A stretch of 64,000 nt of DNA from Nostoc sp. B(2019) (lineage in GTDB: Bacteria > Cyanobacteriota > Cyanobacteriia > Cyanobacteriales > Nostocaceae), in NCBI RefSeq assembly GCF_010091925.1, contig NZ_WVID01000009.1:124001-188000 (forward strand), in the 5' to 3' direction. The position numbers and the translations under genes are program-made. The first letter of the stretch is position 1. Each line of letters starts with the position of its first letter. Under the pieces are notes generated by a model. The model was not told where the DNA came from and did no database searches. It saw only the letters and a list, made by a program, of their open reading frames with translations. Below, in pieces: positions 56,809 through 64,000 of this stretch.

Positions 56809-58689
56809 GTTTACATTCAATTAGTTTCTCCAGCGAGTGGAGACGCAAAGCACAATGGCGATCCGAGATATGATTAACAGTTTCCATTCAATTAGTTTCT
56901 CCAGCGAGTGGAGACTTTTACTGGATGTTTCTGGTTCGATGAATGAATCGGTGTTTCCATTCAATTAGTTTCTCCAGCGAGTGGAGACCAAGCAAGGTGC
57001 GATCGCTTATTGCTGGCGTACAAATAGGTTTCCATTCAATTAGTTTCTCCAGCGAGTGGAGACAAGGAGACAGGTAATTGGGTTAGCATCATGACTAACA
57101 GTTTCCATTCAATTAGTTTCTCCAGCGAGTGGAGACAGTCAATACCTTTATAAACAAGCAAGACTTTCATACAGTAGTTTCCATTCAATTAGTTTCTCCA
57201 GCGAGTGGAGACAATTAGCAGCTAATTACCGGGAGATTCTAGCTAATTAGTTTCCATTCAATTAGTTTCTCCAGCGAGTGGAGACGAAAGGAATAAGTGA
57301 ACTATATGAGCAAACCAAACAGTTTCCATTCAATTAGTTTCTCCAGCGAGTGGAGACAAAGGCGGGGCTTACCAGAGGTGCGAACAACTGCAAAGGTTTC
57401 CATTCAATTAGTTTCTCCAGCGAGTGGAGACAAGTTACTTGAAATCACAGGTAAATCCCGCCGTGAGTTTCCATTCAATTAGTTTCTCCAGCGAGTGGAG
57501 ACTTTATGGTCAGAGGACCCGGGGTTGAAAGGGACTACAGTTTCCATTCAATTAGTTTCTCCAGCGAGTGGAGACCACTTACAAGCTTGTTGATAGCAAT
57601 AACCGAACCATGTTTCCATTCAATTAGTTTCTCCAGCGAGTGGAGACGAACTTAGGTAGTGAGCAAAGCGCTGACGCACCTTCTTATGTTTCCATTCAAT
57701 TAGTTTCTCCAGCGAGTGGAGACCTCTTTTTTTACGTTGCCTGTTCCTATGTTGTACAGTTTCCATTCAATTAGTTTCTCCAGCGAGTGGAGACCGCTGA
57801 CGCAGCTTATATCCGCGTGAAAGCTACCAAAGTTTCCATTCAATTAGTTTCTCCAGCGAGTGGAGACTGATTCGGGTAAATTACCTGGATGGGTAGTAGC
57901 GATGTTTCCATTCAATTAGTTTCTCCAGCGAGTGGAGACTTCTGGAAAGGTAATTCTATTGGATTGTTTGGTATCCATGCGGGTTTCCATTCAATTAGTT
58001 TCTCCAGCGAGTGGAGACCTCTATTGTTATCGAACAATGAACAATGTTTCGCAAATCAGTTTCCATTCAATTAGTTTCTCCAGCGAGTGGAGACTTCTCC
58101 CAAAACCTATGACTTATACAGAGTTGGAGGTTTCCATTCAATTAGTTTCTCCAGCGAGTGGAGACTGGGTCGAGGCACAAATTCTACTCAACGAGCACTT
58201 TCCTGGCGTGTTTCCATTCAATTAGTTTCTCCAGCGAGTGGAGACTAATTAAATACACCGAGGATGAAATCTTCCAAAGAGAGGAGTTTCCATTCAATTA
58301 GTTTCTCCAGCGAGTGGAGACCATCTTGCTGCTAGTGACAGAGTACAAGGAATACAGTTTCCATTCAATTAGTTTCTCCAGCGAGTGGAGACGTTGGTGA
58401 GTACCTCCTTAACGAGGACATCATTACTGTTTCCATTCAATTAGTTTCTCCAGCGAGTGGAGACGCAAAACAGAGCCAAAGAAGGCTCTAATCAAGGGCT
58501 TAATTTGTTTCCATTCAATTAGTTTCTCCAGCGAGTGGAGACACACCTACTAGTGACGCCTTCCTAGTCGTCAGCATTGGGGTTTCCATTCAATTAGTTT
58601 CTCCAGCGAGTGGAGACACGAAGAAACTAGTGCCTTCGACCACATTACCGCTAGTTTCCATTCAATTAGTTTCTCCAGCGAGTGGAGAC
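56809..58689 (-). CRISPR. CRISPR array, 26 repeats of 36 bp and 25 spacers
   Basis: The repeat on the plus strand starts GTTTCCATTCAATTAG and ends CAGCGAGTGGAGAC (36 bp). All copies seen are identical except the first (56809), with A for C at position 5. Spacers are 35-44 bases and all differ. Read on the minus strand the repeat starts GTCTCCACTCGCTGGAGA (a 6-bp stem, TCTCCA/TGGAGA) and ends GAATGGAAAC, giving an ATGGAAAC-type 5' crRNA tag as in type III systems. The degenerate repeat marks the old end at 56809, so new spacers enter at 58689 beside cas2. Open frames inside the array are artefacts of the repeat. Confidence 0.98.
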
Positions 58690-58873
58690 CCCTTGATTTT
58701 AAACCCTTATCTAACAGGGAGTCTAGAGGAGGTTTGCGAGGGGGTCAGAAATTGAGACTGCAAAATCAAAAACATCAGTGAAAAAAATCCTTGAAACCCT
58801 TACAAGTCAGGACGGCGAGGGGGTAAACGATACAATGAGCATTTCAGAGGTTTCCAGACCCCCTCGCAACTAC
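58690..58873 (-). promoter_or_regulatory. CRISPR leader
   Basis: This 184-bp stretch lies between the newest repeat and the cas2 stop. The motif GCGAGGGGGT occurs three times: 58736-58745 and 58815-58824 in direct orientation, and inverted at 58859-58868. The outer copies extend to a perfect 13-bp inverted repeat, TTGCGAGGGGGTC / GACCCCCTCGCAA (58734-58746 and 58857-58869). An AT-rich box (TTTAAAATC on the minus strand, near 58697-58705) may be the -10 region or the integration-host site. These are likely signals for transcription or spacer insertion. Confidence 0.65.
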
Positions 58874-59155
58874 CTAAATAATTAGCGAACCTGGAAGTTC
58901 TGTAACAGGTGGCCCTATACCCCAACATTCCACCTGTTCTAAAGTATGACGTGACAGAGGGTAAAACCGCAGACTATCTTCAGCCAACTTGACTATTTTC
59001 TTAAGCCGGCGACGCAGTTCCTTATATTTATCACTAGATAACCGACATTCAAACACCGAATATTGAACTCGTTGACCATAGCCTTCTAATAAATCCGATA
59101 CTTTTTTGCGGCGTTTATCACAAGGAATATCATAAGCCACCACATACAAAAACAT
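58874..59155 (-). CDS. cas2: Cas2
   Basis: A 93-residue ferredoxin-fold protein. The first strand (MFLYVVAYDIPCDKRRKKVS) holds the conserved Asp9 of Cas2, followed by LEGYGQRVQYSVFECRLS and the ECWGIGP segment. It bridges two Cas1 dimers in the integrase that inserts new spacers at the leader-side repeat, which is directly downstream. It starts 6 bases after the cas1 stop and shares its transcript. The stop is 184 bases before the first repeat. Confidence 0.95.
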   Translation of the reverse strand: MFLYVVAYDIPCDKRRKKVSDLLEGYGQRVQYSVFECRLSSDKYKELRRRLKKIVKLAEDSLRFYPLSRHTLEQVECWGIGPPVTELPGSLII

Positions 59156-59161
59156 ATAAAC

Positions 59162-60154
59162 TTAGCGAATCTGGTAAGGCTGATAAAGTAAGCTAGGGTT
59201 ATAGACAAACCGCTTATACGCCTTAACCTGCTGCGTTAACAAATCCCATTTCGGTTGTTTCTCTCCAGAATCAGTTTGAATTTCTTCTTCCATCCTTTGT
59301 AAAAAAACTTGAAGATACTTCCGCCGTCCAGAATCATTTAAATAACATCCTCCATCACGGAAATCAAAATCATTTTGAGAATTTACCACCTTGCTATTCA
59401 CTAGCCACAATACTAAAGAATCGACAATTGGGGCGCGAAATTCTTCAATTAAATCAGAAGCTAGCGCCGCATGACTATCGTGTGCTTGGTGCAAACAAGC
59501 ATAATAAGGGTCAAGTCCTTGAAGTTCAATTAATGCCAATAAATGGTTCCAGAGAACCTGATACCCAAAACTCAACATTGCATTCACAGGATTTCCTGGA
59601 GGACGACGGGTACGTGCAGTAAACACAAAATCTGTATTAGTCAAACATTCAGCAAAAGCAGAAAAATACTGTGCAGCACCAGCACCTTCAAACCCAATCA
59701 ACCTTTCAACAGAATCAGCCGCCGCCGCTTGGTTAGCTAAATAATCAAGACTTTGCAACACATTTTCTATAACCTGAGACTCAAGCCTTTTTCGCTGTCG
59801 TCGCATCAACACCCGACTATTTTTTAATTTTGCCTGCACAATCGCACGAGCAGAGATTAACTTTTCCACAGGTGACAATTGCTGCTGATAGCGGGATAAT
59901 TGGCGATATCCTCTAGCGATTGGTAAAATCCTGCCATAGCAGAAACCCATACGCGACAAATAGGTAATCGGAATATCTCGCCATAAACAAGCACGAATTG
60001 CTTGGGTACTAACTTGCGACTTACCAAAAATCAGAACTTGTTCCAATAAAGGTAACTGCACCTCACCGTAAATAGTCTCTCCTTGCTTAACAAGCAAAGC
60101 CTCCTGCTGCAAACATACATAACAATTTTGCTGAGAAACATATAGAGTCCGCAT
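59162..60154 (-). CDS. cas1: Cas1 integrase
   Basis: A 330-residue Cas1. The metal site is visible: Glu156 in RLIGFEGAGAAQYFSA, His222 in YYACLHQAHDSH and Asp234/Glu237 in LASDLIEEFRAP. With Cas2 it takes up protospacer DNA and joins it to the leader end of the array. The ATG at 60154 begins MRTLYVSQQNCYV. There is no reverse transcriptase fusion or neighbour, so spacers should come from DNA. The gene follows a Csx18-like gene by 39 bases on the same strand. Confidence 0.96.
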   Translation of the reverse strand: MRTLYVSQQNCYVCLQQEALLVKQGETIYGEVQLPLLEQVLIFGKSQVSTQAIRACLWRDIPITYLSRMGFCYGRILPIARGYRQLSRYQQQLSPVEKLISARAIVQAKLKNSRVLMRRQRKRLESQVIENVLQSLDYLANQAAAADSVERLIGFEGAGAAQYFSAFAECLTNTDFVFTARTRRPPGNPVNAMLSFGYQVLWNHLLALIELQGLDPYYACLHQAHDSHAALASDLIEEFRAPIVDSLVLWLVNSKVVNSQNDFDFRDGGCYLNDSGRRKYLQVFLQRMEEEIQTDSGEKQPKWDLLTQQVKAYKRFVYNPSLLYQPYQIR

Positions 60155-60193
60155 GGAATTACAAATTATGAATTATAAATTATGAATTTGTTA

Positions 60194-60463
60194 TTACCGC
60201 CACCATCGTTGGAGAGCAGATTGCTGACGATTTTTTTGCCTAGACGAACCTGTTAACTCTGCGTTCTGTCCAGGTTCCAGCGCCGCAATCACCCTATCTG
60301 CAACGCTGGAAACAACATAAGTAGCGAAAGTCACTAATAAAGTATTAATAATTACTGCCATTAAACCTAAAGGAGCAATTAGCAAAATCACGAGAGTAAC
60401 GCTTCCATTAAAAACCGATACCAAAGCATTACGTAATGTAGCACCACGACGAGAAATATACAT
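60194..60463 (-). CDS. csx18: Csx18-like small membrane protein
   Basis: An 89-residue protein beginning MYISRRGATLRNALVSVFNG, with two hydrophobic segments (about residues 17-35 and 38-55, LVILLIAPLGLMAVIINTLL) and a polar, Arg/Gln-rich tail. It resembles proteins annotated as Csx18, found beside type III cas genes in cyanobacteria; the call rests on resemblance and position. Its role is unknown; it may tie the system to the membrane. ATG 60463 is chosen over the ATG 14 codons upstream because the conserved part starts there. It precedes cas1 and shares its strand. Confidence 0.6.
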   Translation of the reverse strand: MYISRRGATLRNALVSVFNGSVTLVILLIAPLGLMAVIINTLLVTFATYVVSSVADRVIAALEPGQNAELTGSSRQKNRQQSALQRWWR

Positions 60464-60648
60464 AGTTATAAATATGACTTGTCTAGGAAGAATATTCCGT
60501 ACCATTACTAACTACGATATCTCCTAAGTAAGCAAGAAGCCAGTAAAAGAAAATAATTTATCTTAAAATTAAAATCCGGCTATAACTATTGTAGATAAAT
60601 ACATTGCGCTATATCATTACTCGCACTATTAATATTTTTTAATTTCTC

Positions 60649-61851
60649 ATGCCCAAAAAATCTATATCTCACCCATACGCAGAACACCTATCTTTTGAAC
60701 GTCTGATGTTGCTAATTGCAACTTTGTTGAAGAATCCAGGTATAGGTAGTCCCGATTTAATCAATGTCAATTATGACAAACAACACGATTCACTTACTCA
60801 AGTACGGGTATCCCTACAACAATTAGCTGTCGAGTGCAAAATAGAATTACCAGAGGATTATCCTGCTATAGCAACTCTGCGAAAAGACTTAAAAACTTTG
60901 CGTCACTATGGCATCTTAGAACGCCGAATGTATCGTTGGGGATATTACCTGGGTACTGGTGCTATGTCTCAGACAGAATTAAAAGTAGCTTTTAATGCCT
61001 TGGCATCCCAAGCCAAATTTCAAGGAGATCCGCAGTTAAGGCGAATTTGTGAAATACTTAGCAAAAGACTGCGGGGATTAGATATGGAACTACAAGGTAA
61101 GTTTTTTTACCCCGTTAGACAGCATCTCAACCGCGCTATAGTTTATACAGATCCCGAAGAGATGGCTGCACAGGGAGAAAACCGTAATACACTATTTCAT
61201 CAGTTACCAGTGCTAGAAACAGCCATTAGTCAAGGACAGGCGATAGAAATTTCTCGTGCTAGTGACCTCTATGGCAATAATCGTATTGGACTTTTACAAA
61301 TAGTTCCTTTGCAGTTAATTTATCATGATATTGCTTGGTATCTGCTTTACGAAAACTCCGAAAATGGGCATTTAGCAATTGGACGGCTAAACCGCTTTAA
61401 AAATTACTGCAAACTTTTAAATAATGGACAAGGTAGAGGTCTAGAAGCACAAAAAAATAGCCTCAACAAGGCTTATCAACTGCTAGAAAATGGTTGGGGT
61501 TTGTATTTAGGAGAACCTCCAGAGCAGCAACTAGAACTACAAGGACAGTTAGAATTTTTAACAGTAAAAGTGCGTTTTTTTCCTCCAGTCACAGCTTTTA
61601 TTCAAGAGGGGGAGCTACGTCACCTCAAGCAGAAAATTATCCTTGGTTCAAAAAACGAAACTACTGGTAATCCTAGCTATGTAGATTATCTAATTACCCT
61701 GCCGCCTCGCTCTATTGATGAGTTTAGTCTCTGGATTTATCGCTATATGCACAAGGCACAAGTTATTTCTCCGCCTCATTTGGTAGAAAAACATCGTCAA
61801 GCTGCTCATGCTTTACTATCTCAATATGCAACTCCTCTTCAGGATACTTAA
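60649..61851 (+). CDS. WYL-domain transcriptional regulator
   Basis: A 400-residue protein with an N-terminal helical DNA-binding part (LSFERLMLLIATLLKNPGIG; ATLRKDLKTLRHYGIL as recognition region, about 75-90) and a WYL domain (about 190-265), where PLQLIYHDIAWYLLYENSEN contains the WYL-type triad (WYL near 228-230). A C-terminal WCX-like extension (VKVRFFPPVTAF) follows. WYL regulators often control CRISPR or phage-response genes and may sense nucleic acid. It is divergent from the csx18-cas1-cas2 unit, with a 185-bp shared promoter region, so it is the natural candidate to regulate that unit. Confidence 0.8.
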   Translation: MPKKSISHPYAEHLSFERLMLLIATLLKNPGIGSPDLINVNYDKQHDSLTQVRVSLQQLAVECKIELPEDYPAIATLRKDLKTLRHYGILERRMYRWGYYLGTGAMSQTELKVAFNALASQAKFQGDPQLRRICEILSKRLRGLDMELQGKFFYPVRQHLNRAIVYTDPEEMAAQGENRNTLFHQLPVLETAISQGQAIEISRASDLYGNNRIGLLQIVPLQLIYHDIAWYLLYENSENGHLAIGRLNRFKNYCKLLNNGQGRGLEAQKNSLNKAYQLLENGWGLYLGEPPEQQLELQGQLEFLTVKVRFFPPVTAFIQEGELRHLKQKIILGSKNETTGNPSYVDYLITLPPRSIDEFSLWIYRYMHKAQVISPPHLVEKHRQAAHALLSQYATPLQDT

Positions 61852-61876
61852 ATCCGGCATTACTGAATTGAAGAAC

Positions 61877-61945
61877 GTAGAGACGTTGCATTGCAACGTC
61901 TCTACATGGTCTATCTGTCACATTCTTTTTTTTAATTGGTATTAG
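61877..61945. repeat. Dispersed repeat, copy 2 (29-bp palindrome plus tail)
   Basis: The same palindrome arm (GTAGAGACGTTGCA, centre T) and tail ATGGTCTATCTGTCACATTC as at 29218-29285. Here it follows the WYL gene by 25 bases and may also act as a transcript end. Confidence 0.85.
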
Positions 61946-61990
61946 TCAGCAACGCCAGGTGATTTAGCAGTGTGATTTTGGATTTGAGTT

Positions 61991-62368
61991 TCATTCGATG
62001 CGAGTGGATGGTTTTTCTCTGTTTTCCGCTTTTTCCACCTGCAAGCCAAAGTAAGTAAGAACAAGCTCAGTTGAGCCAGTGTTAACTATTTCGTGAACTT
62101 CCCCCAGTTCTACCGCTATACAGGTTCCTGGAAGTAAGGGATTTTCTTTACCATCAATGTGAATTACGCCTGAACCAGCTTCCACAAAGAAAACCTCACA
62201 CATATCCTGATGCGCGTGTCCTGGTGCGCTTTGTCCGGGCGCAAAACGTGCTTGAGAAAAGTTAGTCAAGTGAGGTAAATCGCCTAACCTCAACATTACT
62301 TTTTTCTTGATTTCAGGATTATGGGAAACAGACTCTTCTGGTAAGTCTTTTAGGGAAGTACTAATCAT
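61991..62368 (-). CDS. Small cupin-domain protein
   Basis: A 125-residue single-domain cupin. The two motifs are visible: GHAHQDMCEVFFVEAGSG (about residues 49-66) with metal-binding His and Glu, and GTCIAVELGEVHEIVNTG (about 81-98) with the second His. Such cupins bind a metal and may act as enzyme, sensor or epimerase; the function is not known. The ATG overlaps the stop of the upstream PEP-utilizing enzyme gene by four bases, so the two are translated together and probably act in one pathway. Confidence 0.8.
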   Translation of the reverse strand: MISTSLKDLPEESVSHNPEIKKKVMLRLGDLPHLTNFSQARFAPGQSAPGHAHQDMCEVFFVEAGSGVIHIDGKENPLLPGTCIAVELGEVHEIVNTGSTELVLTYFGLQVEKAENREKPSTRIE

Positions 62369-64000
62369 TCCGGTCTTAAATCGTTGGATAGTTCCACAAT
62401 ACCCCTAGAGCCATCAATCCGTACTCGTTGACCATCTTGCAGGAGCCATGTAGCACCGCGAACATCCATGACAGCGGGAATCCCATACTCACGCGCCACG
62501 ATCGCCCCGTGAGAAAGTCGTCCACCAGCTTCAGCAATTAAGCCTCCAGCCCTTACTAAGAAGGGGGCCCAGCCTGAGTCTGTGTAAGGAACTACTAAAA
62601 TCGTCTCTCGATCTATCTGCGGTATATCTTGTAAATTTCGCAACACTTTCACCCGTCCTTCGGCTTGTCCGTGACTGGCGGGAATACCTTGTAAAATTTG
62701 GTCAGAGTAAATAGCAGAAGGAGCTAAGGGGTGAGGTGGTGTATTGCCGTAGACTAAAAGCGGTATTTGATTAAACTCGCTATCTTGGACGAATTGCGAT
62801 CGCCTTAATTCCACCAACTTAACTAACTGAGCAATAAATTTGGAATCGGAACCCGCAATTAGACGGCGCACTTCATCAAATTCAAGAAAAAAGATATCCC
62901 CGGTTTCCTTAAGCAGACTTGATTTTAACCAAATCTTCTCTAAGGCTACAAAACTCCAACGCAATTCAGCTAATAGCCGCGAATAAACTTCGGTAACTCG
63001 CCCTTTGAGATCCACACGCCGCTGTACAAAAGAGCGCTTTTGCTTTTTTGGTAAGACGAGATTGATCTGATCTACAGCGCCAGTTTGTGGTTCATTTCCC
63101 TGCATCAACTGCACAAACATCTGCTTGACTGGCTGGGGATTCTCTCGCCAAGTCGGAACGGAAATATCAGTTCCCACTTCACTTAAATAGCCATAATCCT
63201 GAAGCAACTCGTCAAACTGTTGCAGAATCTTCTCTCCCTCTGGGGTTTGCGCCAACTGATCAAATACTTTACCTGGCTCAAATTCAGCTAATATCTGTTT
63301 AGCATCTGCGGCTAGAGCACTGAGCGATCGCAATGCTCCCACTTCTGGGGAAACGCTGTTGTCAATTTTCCCATCTTTAACGCGAAAAATTGCCTGTCTT
63401 AATGCCGCACTTAAGGGAGCTAAAATGCTGTAGTAAGTCCCGCGGTGCAGTAACTCCAATATTCGGTCAATTCGTTCCAATAGCTTGGGTGCATCCAGAT
63501 CATCTATATCTTCTTGCGCCAAATGCGACAATTCTGGAATAAATCGATTGTGATAATCCTGCTTAAAGTCCTGCTCTAAGTTTAATTCCCGCCTTAGCAA
63601 TCTCGTCAGTCCTGGTAGATTCTCCCAGGTTGACTCTAAGGATGGCTTACTCATTTTGGCTCCTCTAGTCAAAAACTCCAGACTTTCCGGCGGCAATCCC
63701 ATACGGCGAAAAATCTCCCCTAGGAAAGATGCGTTAAAGTAAGCTCTAGAGTAATGCAGAGTTGCTGTTTGGTTGAAATCTAAGCCAAGGGCGCGATCGC
63801 CTAAAACTAAAGTAAAAATTTCTCCCCAAACTCCACAAGTTAAGGGACGATTAATCGACCAAGTTAAAGGGTGAATTACGCCAGGAATCACTTCGGCGGC
63901 GATTTTGCGCGTCCAGATGGGTAGTAAAGTAGTAATTGGTCGAGCTTGCAGAACCCACAGTGTTTGCCCATCATAACTCCACTCGATATCTTGGGGAATG
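62365..64000 (-). CDS. PEP-utilizing enzyme, C-terminal part (partial)
   Basis: The frame is open to the window edge, so the 5' end is missing. The visible 545 residues start in the end of an ATP-grasp/PPDK N-terminal domain (QDIEWSYDGQTLWVLQARPI, a conserved phosphate-transfer region end). A long helical middle section follows, then the PEP-utilizing mobile domain near the C-terminus. There the phosphorylated His is in EAGGRLSHGAIVAREYGIPA. This layout is that of PEP synthase or rifampicin phosphotransferase-like proteins lacking the PEP-binding barrel. Substrate unknown. A GTG at 63891 in the middle of the conserved sequence is not the start. The cupin gene overlaps its stop. Confidence 0.8.
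   Translation of the reverse strand, partial: IPQDIEWSYDGQTLWVLQARPITTLLPIWTRKIAAEVIPGVIHPLTWSINRPLTCGVWGEIFTLVLGDRALGLDFNQTATLHYSRAYFNASFLGEIFRRMGLPPESLEFLTRGAKMSKPSLESTWENLPGLTRLLRRELNLEQDFKQDYHNRFIPELSHLAQEDIDDLDAPKLLERIDRILELLHRGTYYSILAPLSAALRQAIFRVKDGKIDNSVSPEVGALRSLSALAADAKQILAEFEPGKVFDQLAQTPEGEKILQQFDELLQDYGYLSEVGTDISVPTWRENPQPVKQMFVQLMQGNEPQTGAVDQINLVLPKKQKRSFVQRRVDLKGRVTEVYSRLLAELRWSFVALEKIWLKSSLLKETGDIFFLEFDEVRRLIAGSDSKFIAQLVKLVELRRSQFVQDSEFNQIPLLVYGNTPPHPLAPSAIYSDQILQGIPASHGQAEGRVKVLRNLQDIPQIDRETILVVPYTDSGWAPFLVRAGGLIAEAGGRLSHGAIVAREYGIPAVMDVRGATWLLQDGQRVRIDGSRGIVELSNDLRPE

Noticed and set aside
57297-58225. Open frames inside the CRISPR array
   Set aside because: They read the repeat over and over (for example VSIQLVSPASGD) and are not genes.

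Overview
The window comes from a filamentous, heterocyst-forming cyanobacterium of the Nostoc/Tolypothrix/Fischerella kind. Direct signs are a phycocyanin rod operon (cpcC-cpcD-cpcE-cpcF), a HetP-family heterocyst gene, a BicA bicarbonate transporter, very frequent GCGATCGC (HIP1) palindromes, AATTATG heptamer repeats and many small palindromic dispersed repeats. The 'exact' species cannot be read from the sequence. No rRNA, tRNA or complete transposase gene was seen.

Layout. 1-3319: the end of the phycocyanin operon. An antisense methyltransferase separates cpcE from cpcF, and no cpcG follows. 3500-10160: an acyltransferase, an HD phosphohydrolase, a CbiG-CobJ fusion for corrin synthesis, a 1.2 kb gene-free stretch with several hairpins, and two flavin-dependent (PPOX) proteins. 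10200-12430: a three-gene TIGR04255 cassette bordered on the left by a MITE-like element. It lies between the NimA-like PPOX gene and a divergent MocR regulator. 14290-19474: a secreted small protein, a sigma-like factor with a DUF1822 partner, a 54-residue CxxC protein, an RMD1-family protein and an RTX lipase. 20634-36500: HetP, a ComFB protein, a 1417-residue multi-PAS hybrid kinase, a carotenoid isomerase-like oxidoreductase, a sucrose-phosphate-synthase-like glycosyltransferase, PrmA-like, CorA and BicA genes, and two gene remnants. 36507-47572: a lipid kinase, ExoD, a threefold tandem element with terminator-like hairpins, a RluA enzyme, a GGDEF-EAL protein, a ureohydrolase, a toxin-antitoxin pair, IlvA and Ada.

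47591-61851 is a type III-B CRISPR-Cas locus. A six-gene minus-strand operon encodes Cas10/Cmr2, Cmr3, Cmr4, Cmr5, a Cmr6-Cmr1 fusion and a CARF/HEPN-like ribonuclease. Next come a 26-repeat array, a leader with repeated GCGAGGGGGT motifs, cas2, cas1, a small Csx18-like membrane protein and a divergent WYL regulator. The Cas10 GGDD motif is intact. Cmr4 seems to lack its catalytic aspartate, so by inference the complex may rely more on cyclic-oligoadenylate signalling to the HEPN nuclease than on cutting target RNA. No cas6 is present, so crRNA processing must depend on a gene elsewhere. The window ends in a cupin gene coupled to the 3' part of a PEP-utilizing enzyme gene.
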